Positions 55,801 to 64,000 of a stretch of 64,000 nucleotides of DNA are shown piece by piece. Source of the DNA: Edaphochlamys debaryana (taxonomy: Eukaryota; Chlorophyta; Chlorophyceae; Chlamydomonadales); contig JAEHOE010000092.1 of NCBI GenBank assembly GCA_016858145.1, positions 248,001-312,000 on the forward strand. The letters are read 5' to 3'. The position numbers and the translations under genes were made by a program. Each line of letters opens with the position of its first letter. Position 1 is the stretch's first letter. The notes below the pieces were generated by a model, which saw only the letters and a list, made by a program, of their open reading frames with translations, was not told where the DNA came from and did no database searches.

Positions 55801-58800
55801 GCCTGCTCAGCCCAATAGAGCATGCGGCGACGTGCAACCTGCCAGCCAGCCAGACATGGCCATGGCCATAAATGTCACCCAGACTTGCTTACCATTCGGA
55901 GCATCTTGGTGCGGTCCCGGGACCACAGGTAGCTGCACATGCCCATTCCGGCATAGATGCCTGCGCACACAGGAAAGGGAAGGTTTGTAGCGGATGCCGG
56001 CTGATACGTACGGCGAGTATGCTCGGTGCACGCAGGCTTGTAGTGTGTACACTACAAGCCTGCACATGTGCTGCCAGCAGCTAGAACTCCAAAATATTGA
56101 AGCTCAGTTAGTTGTGTTTCTTGCTTACCACAGCGGAAGCGGTCGTAGTCCCATGCATCTGCATCATCAGCAGATTGCATCATACCCGTTGCAATTGTGT
56201 GCAGGCCTCAGCTATCGTCCTACCTAGGTAGCGGCCCTCTCGGACACCAGAGTCAATGCCTGGGGCTGGAAAGTATCCATCGAGGCCTCCGAGATCTTCA
56301 AAGCCCCAAACCTTGAAGCTGCACATGCCGTCGGATCGGCGGTAGCTCCAAAGGGTACAGTAGGTCCACCAAACACACATCTGAGCGCACTGTTCTGCGC
56401 TGCCGACTCCAGAGAAGAATTCCTTGTTGCTCCAACCATAGCCCCAGGCTTGCCGATCTCGAACAACATGCCACCCTGCACATGTGCAGTGGGTCAAGGC
56501 AGCACGCATTGCTTCAACATAGTGGAATTGAATGCTGCCCTCGTCTGCAATTGACCACTCACTTGCAGTCCGCATGCCGGGTGAAGAGCAGACGCTGATG
56601 GATTTTGGGCAGCTGCCCTTGCTGTCGGTGAGGCCGCGCAGCTCTGTCATGAAGATGTCTGTGTTTGTCATACAAAATATGAGTGGAATGAATACTGTAT
56701 TCGGTTTGCTGTAGGGCTATTCATATCAAGTGACATGCTGGTAAAAGCTGGCACGCAGCTTGTACCTCGGTCCTGCCAGGAAAGTTGACCGCTCGACCAT
56801 AAGTTGTCGCCGGTTCGACTCCAGACGTTTAACATTCCAGTGCTGTCATCCACCGTCATGCTATGAACAAAGATTCGGATTCATTTTAACAGGCAAGCAG
56901 GCAACTGTCGGTGAGGTAGCCCCAGGCTGCCGTACGTAGGAGCGCTTACCGATAAGGGCCCTGGCCGACAGTATCCGTGATTACCGTCCAAGACGTTTCA
57001 CCAAGCGTGAACGAGTTTGCTCCATGTGCATTCGCTATGTACCACGTCCCATCGTTGCGGAGGATCAAACTTGGGCGGCCGTCACCGTTCCCCTTGATGA
57101 GGTAAGACCAAACCGGCAGACCTGATGCAATCATCCCATCATTGCTACGATACAGAGCGAGCTCGCCATCACGCTGAAGGACAAGCACGTAGGACCTCCT
57201 GGCGGACCAGAGCCTGACAACAATTAAGGGAATGGGGAGCTAATCACGCTTTGAAAAGGGTCTACTTTTGCGCTACACACACGCCAAGGACGTCCGGGTC
57301 CGCCCAGCAACGCGTAGTCAAGTCACGCGCACAGCCAAATCTCACCTGTTGCAGGGCCTGCATGAAAGTAACAGCATGACACGTTAATCAGACATACGGG
57401 ACATTGAAACCATGCAAGCGGGCAGTTGCCCCTGCACGCTCTCAACGCACCAGCGGAGGTCCCAGTCGGTTTCATAGGGGCTTTGGTACAGCCCACATCT
57501 GCGGGCGGAGCCCGGAAGACACTCGCGAATGGCGGTAGGGCATTTGGGAGCGTAAGGGTGGGTAACGAGCGACGGCCACTCATCTGTAGATTGGTTATTG
57601 ACACAAGGAAGGGGTGGGCACGATTGCATGCACATGTGATCGGCAGAGAGATCAGAGCAAGCGGCCCACCGGCAAGCATCCAATTGTTAGAGTTGGTCCA
57701 GGTGATGGACTTGGGAGCTTCGTCCACCACAGCCACAAACATTCCAGCAGGGTTGACGGGGCTGGCAGTACTAGCCAGGTTACCGGCCACAACAGTCAGC
57801 ATGTGTGTACCAGTCCCTACTTTGCCGAGCGGGAATGACACATTGCCGTCAAAGCTTTGATATTCGTGGCCAACAAACACCCCGTCCAAGTAGAACGTGC
57901 ACAGGTCGTCGCACGAGACGAGGACAGTGAGGTTGCTATCAGCAGCAAGCGTGAAGCTGGTTGTATACGTGGAGAAGTCAGGGCCCGGAGCAGCCGTCTC
58001 CGCGTTAGGGCTGGTCCACACGTAGCGGAATGTTGTGTTGGGAACGTTTGCGCCAAGTAGGGACTTGCTCCTCCAGGGCCCGCCCACTCCGTATTGGGCG
58101 TTATCGTAGACAATTCCTAAGCGGAGACGGCTCACAGATGAAAATTATGAAGCGTGCGAGATTAGTTGCAGCCAACCAGCTCGCGCGCCAGCCATCCAGG
58201 TACATACCTGGCAGATACGCTGGGCAGAGCGCGCTGTTGGCCCGCGGCCATCCCGTTGCAGCGTTGGTCGTGACACAGCCTGCAGATGGTAGAGCCACGC
58301 CCCGCTGGCCCGTGGTCAGGTCTTGGCAAACCCAGCTCCGTGCGTTTAGCGGGTCACAGAACACTGGGTACAAGCGCTGAGTGCTTCCCGTGCACCAGTT
58401 GATAGGCCGAGGGCACTCTGCAGATAGAACGCCAGAGGGTAAACCGGGGTACTTGCTTGCTATGCCAATCTAGCCAATCTAGCTCTGCTTAAAGGCAATC
58501 GAAGCGTCGTGCGTAGATAAAGGAGGAACTGCTTACCCGTCGGCGCTCCTGGCTCCAGAGACCAGCCCACTGTGATGTTCATGTAGGGGGGCAGGGGCCC
58601 GAACGAGATGCTCTGACCCGCGTCGGCAGAGTTGCAGGCGGCCAGCACGATAGAGGTGTTGGCGGCGGCGGGGGAGTCGAGGCAGAAGCGCGGGCCGAGG
58701 ACGGGGTCCAGAACGGGCTGTGGCACGACTCTGAACGTTGTCCTGCGGAGTCGATCAAGAAAGAACAAATGCGTTGGACGCTGATCAGCTCGCATTTAAT

Positions 58801-61800
58801 GCAGGCTGCTATCCTCATCCAAAAGCAGCTTCTCCGCACGCACCCGTCTCCAATAAGGTTGTACAATGCAAGCTCCTGACTAGACGCTGTGCTGTTGCAT
58901 GCCTCAAACGTTGCACGCGAGTTGGCCGTCGGGTTCAAAACAGTCAGACACTGGCCCGCAGAGTCCTTCAGGCGGTAGCGCCAGCCCTTGGCCGGCGGCA
59001 TCCCTGCGGTGCGTGGGGGTATCGGGCGGGCAGTTGAGGGGACGGGACACGTAGATGCGCTGGTGCCAGATAGACCGTAAAATGATTCCTGAGCGCATTT
59101 CGGCAAATGGCTCCGCTTGCCTGGACGATTGAAGTCCAACCAGCGAAAGCGAGGCAGGGTTCTCATCAGCGCCGATGTACTGGTAACACTGTTGCAACCG
59201 GCGAGTACAAGTGTCGTGTTTTCGGTTGCAAGCGATCCGTTCACTGCCACACACTGCGTCGTCGAGTTTGAGGGACCAATGGACCATAGCCTGGAACGGT
59301 AGAGGATATGGACAGCATGAGTGCATGATGCTTTCTTATAATAGAAAGCCGCTGCATCACTCCTCAGATGGCCAACCAGCTCGCTCACCCGCTCGAGTAC
59401 TCTTTAATTGTAAACTGATACCGTGCCTGGGCAGCGCAGTCGCCCAGCAAAATGCGGGTCCCGGCGGTGAGGGCTCCGTTCTCCGTGGTCCAGCACTTGC
59501 CCTGGCTGGATTTGATGTAAAACAACCCGCCCTCTACGCTGCTCGTTGGCTCGAGAATGAAAGCGTAGTCCTTGCCGGGAGTCCTGCACGCCCACTGCTG
59601 CAGCACCATGCCGCTGGTGTGGATTCCAGTGGTTGGCACTGCAATGCAGTTGCCGTCAGCGGTGTTTGGAGCGATGCGCGTGGTCTGCACGCCTGAGGGA
59701 CGAGAAACGATGGCAACAGGGCGTGCGCGGTCACGTTGATGTGGGCTAGGAGTTGGCTTGACATCAGCCCGCATGGAAACGAGCAGAACCTACCGTAGGA
59801 AGCAACCTCTTCGAGCCTGAAGATTGCATCAGCGCCCAGGTAGCAATTAGTCGATGCAATCAAGGAGTTGTTGAAAGAGCGACCGCAACGACCATCACCC
59901 AGTGGCATCATAAATGGAGGGCCCAGAGGAACGGGACCAGGTGCCTGTAGCATGAGTAGCATGAGACAACATGTAACTCAGCGCTCACTTGCATGGGGTG
60001 GGGACCCCTAAGCAAAACAATGTGTGCTTGGCTCTGGCAGCTCACCGGAATGCGCGGAGGAAGAACAAACGACGGGTTCAAGCTGGTCTCCAGAATGCCC
60101 CTGACCTGTCCAACAACAGCAACAGCCCAGCGCTGTGACAGCAACGCATCTGGCACCGATAGTGTGCCGTGGATGATCCTTGTACCAATGATGTAAAGTG
60201 TGACGGAGTCGCCGGCTGCAACACTGAAGCGCAGCCGCTCCACATTGTTTGTGGCATCTGTGGGCGGGGTAGACGCGCGAGTTCCTCATGCTTGATGCAC
60301 AGATTAGAACCGCTTTCAAGCAGTACTGACCTCGGGCGACTGGAAAACGCGTTCCATTCCCGTTGAGCTCGTACTTCAAGTCCAGGTCATTCACTAGCGT
60401 GGTCAGGGAATTTGGGGATGCGGCAAAGTCGTTCCACACCAGCACGGCGGTGATGGTTCTGCGAAGCACGAGGGACAACGACGACTCTATCTGCGGTCAT
60501 GATCAGCCAGCTAGACCAAGTGGCTCCTACCCTACCCAGCCATAGCCGCACGAATGCCTCGAAGAGTGATGGTTTCGTTGGGTCTGATAGTACCGCCATC
60601 TGCAATCTGGAGCCTCATGCCCGGAGGGGTCACTCCTTCCAGAGGTAGGGAGCCACTGAAGTCAAGCCGTCCCCAGCCCTGCTTGAGAAGAGCAACCAAG
60701 CAAGGCATTCAGGTAGCAGAGCATACGTCCTTGCTCGGCTAGGAGCTACCAGCAATGCTTCTTGCCTGCATGCCGTCTGGAGCTGCGCCCATGTTGACTC
60801 CCCGGTTCCGTGCATAGCCGCTCCTCATGTCTTCGGCACCGGCAATCGCCACCGCCTGAACGGGTATGTGGCAGGGAGTGGCAAGCTCGCTGCTGAATCC
60901 TTCGTTCTGTGTCTGATCCTCTCTGTTTGTTGGGGTCCGTGGCATACCTTGAGAAGCATGCCCGATGGCGTGAAGTTGGCAGACGAGGGCCCCCCACGCG
61001 AGCCGTCTGGATAGTACCCGTCCCTAGGGCGAGTGAGCAAAAATGAGGCAAGTCAGTATTGGGGCGAGGACCTGAGGAGTGTGCTGCTATGACGCAGTCA
61101 CCCTTGCTATTCAACTGAAACATGCCCCTTTGGCACTCACTTGAAGTACTGACGCATCATGGCAAGGTGCCCGGCCGTCTGTGGCGTTTGGGATAGGACA
61201 CACATCCCTGTACGTCCATTCCCGTTGACGACGTGCTAACACGCGGGGAAGAGACTTACCAGTGCAGCAGACAGAGACGTTCCTGCATGGGGAAGATAAG
61301 CCAGGTGAGAGAGCGATCGGGAAGGTCTCGGCATTCCTCGATGCCCTTGCGCATTCTGGGCCCCAATGCTGGAGTGGATCCTTACCGGACCGTGGGCTGG
61401 TGTTTGTCAAGCACGTTGTTCCTGCACAACGCAACATGTGATATTTACACTCGCTGGGCGCGGGGTGAGTTTGTGCTCAAGCATTGTTCATGTGGTCGCT
61501 GTGGGCTGGGAAGGATGCCATACATAGGCCCATACGTTATCTAGCTCTCCAGCAGGCGCACTCGCCTGTGACGGACTCCGAGGGCACTCCAGAAGTGCCC
61601 AGCGCCGTCACCACCAGCTGGCCTGCACGTGCGTCGCAGTGGGTACGGATTAGATAGATCAAGCTCGCTTACAGACGCTGTTCCGGTGTCCTCCACAAGC
61701 CACGTCTCAATGTCTGGCACCTCTGGGTGTGAGCTCACCCGGGGCCACAAGGTCTTAAGCGAAGAGTCGACCGTACGTGCGTGCACGAAAGGTTGAGGTC

Positions 61801-64000
61801 AGCTTCAGTCACTGAGTTTGCATGCATCCACCAATGGACGGGGAACGGCTAGGCTGATGCCCGAGTATGTAATAACACTGAGTGCATCAAACCGCGGGCC
61901 CGTGCCCCACTAAACACCCCACCTGGCTTGATGCGGCCATCACTTGTGGGGCCGTAGCTGGACGTATCAGCAATTGCATTTATTCCGAACTGAGACACCG
62001 GGCTGGTGCGGGTATCATTGAAATAGTACAGCCGAACTGGCGTTGGGGCAAACGCAGCCGTGTCGTTCAGCAGCCTCTGGCCTTGGGACTGCGGGGTTAG
62101 GGGACATACATGGCATAATGAGGGTCAGCAACCGCCGGCAGAATGATTTTGTCTCAGAAGACCCAACCTCGCCAGCTACTGAGGCTATCTACGCTATACG
62201 ACACGCCTCGTAATGATGACCGTTTCACAGTTCTCCGTCCACCCGCATACCTTCGTAATTTGAGCAAACAGCATGTTGCCGCCTGGTGTCGCGGTGATGG
62301 GCGCCTGTGTGCTGATCGGCAGCAGCTCATCGCTGTCCCTCATCAGGAGCATCGCCACGCCGCCAACCGCCGCCACGTTAGTTGCGCGCACATTGTTGGC
62401 GCACGTGGCCCCAGCCGAGGCCGCCAGGTTCACGAGCACGACCTTTCCAGAAAAGGTGGCATTGCCGCCCACCAGCGCGCTGCACGCGTGCACGGGGTTG
62501 GCAGGTATGACCTCCGCAACCCGGGGTGGGACCTGTCCAAGATGGGGCGGACAAGCACAGTTGAAGCGAATGCGACCGGCCGTTGCCGGCAAGCAAAATC
62601 CAGTTCACCACACACCAGTGCAGCAAGCTTCGCAGCCCACGACGCGTAGGCCCCCGTAGGACCAGAGTAGGGATGAAACTGGGGAAAGGGAAGGGCAGAG
62701 GAAGGTGCATTATTGTGGGAAGCCTGCCCCCGCCCCCGTCATTCAACTAGCGGCTTACCGCCATGGGCGTGCCAAGGACGGTGTTCGTTGTGGTTCGGTT
62801 GATGATAAAGATAAACTGCTCATGAACCGAGTAGGTGCTTATGTTTGGTTCGACTTGCGCCAGCGAGGACCCGACCGCGAGCGTGTTCTGATGTTTGGGC
62901 GCGCGGGGGCAAAGGTGAGCGCCGGCACATATACTGGGACTTTAGTATTCGGAAGAAAAGCAAGGCATCGTAAGAACTGCAGCTTAATAAGGCTTTAGCC
63001 TCAAGAGACATGCCGGCATGAGCACCCTAACTCCAACTGCCTGTAAGGCATGCTGGTGTACACCGGCTGCGGTGGGGCATCAGTTGGCTCTTAATATGTT
63101 CCGCTACGTCCACGCACCTTTGCATTCGCGGGGCTCGAAACGGTAGACGGCAGGTTTCCATTCAATCCTGGGCAGGGGAAGCGCAAATCATTTGCTATGG
63201 TAGCACTGTGGTTTACTGCAGCATGCGAAGAACTTCCTTTCTGCTGTGGTGACATCAGCAACGTTCCAATGCTTACCCTGGTTGCCCGCTGCCACGACGG
63301 ACAGCCAGCCTGGATTGCGCCACGCGAATGCATCATAGGCCGAAGCGGTGTCGTCATAGGCGGTGCCCGCCAGGCCCGCATTGCCCCAGCTGTCAGAGCC
63401 GATTCGGGCGCCCGCACTTGTGTGGAACTGCGCACCGGGATACATGGGTTGATGGAAACCAACGAGTAAAAGGAGAGGTTGTTGACATGAGGGCGGGGTT
63501 GAGACGCTAAAAATCCGACATCAGACTCACAGGCAGGATCTTCTGAGTCGGCGGGGTCGGCACCGAGTAGGTTAGGTTGCCCGAGTTCCAGACGGTCTGG
63601 AAAACGCTGAGGCGCGCCATGGGGGCTGCGCCCGTGGAGAGCTCGTTTCGGAATGCAACATCACCGAGGGGGCTGATGGAGCCCGCAATGGACGCCGCAG
63701 AAGCGGTGCCTGGTGGATGGACACACGTGGGAGAACGCATGTGCTCGACAAATGCTGAAAAGGCATGCTCCAAGAGAACCATTCAATCGGTACTTCTTGG
63801 GCGTTGTGGGCAAGTGGAAGAGCAAACTTCCGTCCTTGTGGTGACACCCCCGGAAGCCCCCGCCTTACCGTGGCCCGCACTGTCACCGAAAGTGGCCGAC
63901 GCTGGACATTTAACCAAGGATGGGTGAGTGGTATATTCATAAGCAAGGTTGTGCTAGTGTGATCCTGAGCTACAAACCAAAAAAGAAAAAAGAGCTCCAC
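46713..64000 (-). CDS. Giant secreted multi-lectin subtilase, copy 2 (5' end beyond window)
   Basis: Second copy of the lectin-protease, colinear with copy 1 and complete at its 3' end. Within the window it runs from the His exon (63869-63901) through GTASAASIAGSISP, GARIGSDSWGN, the PA insert (62250-62530), the Ser exon (61260-61282) and the C-terminal beta domain, then the full lectin array, to TGA 46713-46715. Unlike copy 1 it keeps the 3' exons: AANQDADPLNADLIVSWRVG, a 3-Cys segment of about 100 residues (YHACLRRRDS, RYASCQLSINGF, NTSFCQPTDPG) and a PPSPPPPPPAP/(PPSPR)n tail of ~40 residues, typical of hydroxyproline-rich matrix proteins. The bulb-lectin domain broken in copy 1 is intact here (CVYASGSSGGRLWCSGTVG). 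A truncated LINE sits in an intron at 54650-54895. The loop after DLVAPG near 61600-61750 differs strongly from copy 1 and its splicing is unclear. Confidence 0.85.
50100..50515. other. Copy-2-specific intronic insert
   Basis: Replaces about 80-100 bases of copy 1 (16625-16720) with about 400 bases of GC-rich unique sequence. A small inverted repeat (CCGTAGGC near 50390, GCCTACGG near 50470) lies inside. No coding potential or transposon ends recognised. Confidence 0.5.
54637..54908 (+). mobile_element. 5'-truncated copy of the LINE with 13-bp target-site duplication
   Basis: 54650-54895 matches the last ~246 bases of the full-length element (from about 44662): the end of the REL ORF, its stop, the hairpin 3' UTR and the (ATT)n tail. 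It is flanked by AGGTGGCTGAGGG at 54637-54649 and 54896-54908. It lies in an intron of copy 2 (donor after YSQR near 54955), in antisense orientation, and is absent at the matching place in copy 1. Confidence 0.95.
60050..64000 (-). other. Copy 2: protease portion (His to C-terminal beta domain)
   Basis: Visible: the His exon 63869-63901 (GDSAGHG), VVAAGNQG, the PA segment with SALVGGNATFSGKVVLVNLA, SSYGPTSDGRIKPG-like sequence near 61930-62000, DLVAPG near 61750, the Ser exon 61260-61282 (GTSLSAAL), GRLDFSGSLPLEGVTPPGMR, and a VNDLDLKYELNGNGTRFP beta-domain segment. The Asp exon and prodomain lie beyond 64000. Confidence 0.85.

Larger units (their letters stand above)
47445..59962 (-). other. 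Copy 2: lectin and adhesion array
   Basis: Same order as copy 1. Ricin-type segments are at about 58540-59960, 54080-55380 and 52150-53030; the PA14-like domain at 57700-58135; bulb-lectin segments at 56760-57190, 55490-55920, 48850-49340 and 47720-48350; PAN segments at 56230-56500, 53880-54025 and 53200-53560; Cys-rich modules near 58215-58430, 57420-57560, 51460-51620, 49460-49705, 48440-48740 and 47445-47625. Boundaries are motif estimates. Confidence 0.75.
47312..63960. repeat. Segmental duplication, copy 2
   Basis: Partner of 13765-29790. The offset between copies is about 33.5 kb at the left end and about 34.2 kb at the right, reflecting small intron indels, the 246-bp LINE and a ~400-bp insert near 50100-50515. 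Near 63962 the copies differ by a short intronic change but appear to continue. Confidence 0.95.

Overview
The window reads as nuclear DNA of a volvocalean (Chlamydomonas-like) green alga. Support comes from very high GC, genes cut into many short exons with GT-AG introns, TGTAA polyadenylation signals, a Pro-Ser-Arg hydroxyproline-rich tail, a LINE of the Dualen/RandI type known from Chlamydomonas, and abundant GC-rich mini- and microsatellites. There are no bacterial-style operons. Almost all genes lie on the minus strand, and long open frames on the opposite strand are mostly GC-driven shadows.

Layout: (1) 1-4164, minus: a copper nitrite reductase (NirK) with an organelle-type presequence, running off the left edge. 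Its introns carry minisatellites that copy the gene's own splice-site sequences. (2) 4165-11199: a GC-rich spacer with an 11-bp-type minisatellite, then two unrecognised minus-strand genes (667 and 537 codons by my exon models) on either side of a plus-strand C-lobe fragment of a protein kinase. (3) 11200-13694: no convincing gene, with one degenerate direct repeat pair. (4) 13695-32252, minus: a giant secreted subtilase whose protease (signal peptide, prodomain, Asp/His/Ser triad, PA insert, C-terminal beta domain) is followed by a long array of ricin-type and bulb-type lectin domains, PAN/Apple domains, a PA14-like domain and a recurrent Cys-rich module. (5) 33407-45792, minus: C-terminal exons of the anaphase-promoting complex subunit APC2, split by an 11,086-bp plus-strand LINE (33822-44907) flanked by a perfect 14-bp direct repeat. 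The LINE encodes a Josephin-like cysteine protease, an apurinic-type endonuclease, reverse transcriptase, a degenerate RNase H-like domain, an active-looking RNase H, and a CCHC plus restriction-like endonuclease. It is broken by two nonsense codons and two frameshifts. (6) 46713-64000, minus: a second copy of the giant lectin-subtilase, with an intact 3' end ending in a PPSPR tail and its 5' end beyond the window.

Regions 4 and 6 are a tandem segmental duplication (about 13765-29790 and about 47312-63960). Copy 1 has lost its last exons at the duplication edge and carries a 4-bp frameshift in one lectin domain. Copy 2 carries a 246-bp 5'-truncated copy of the same LINE family in an intron, with its own 13-bp target-site duplication. 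The working picture is a cell-wall or extracellular-matrix protease family that uses many carbohydrate-binding modules, is expanding by tandem duplication, and sits in a TE-rich neighbourhood. Gene functions are inferred from motifs only; no searches were run.
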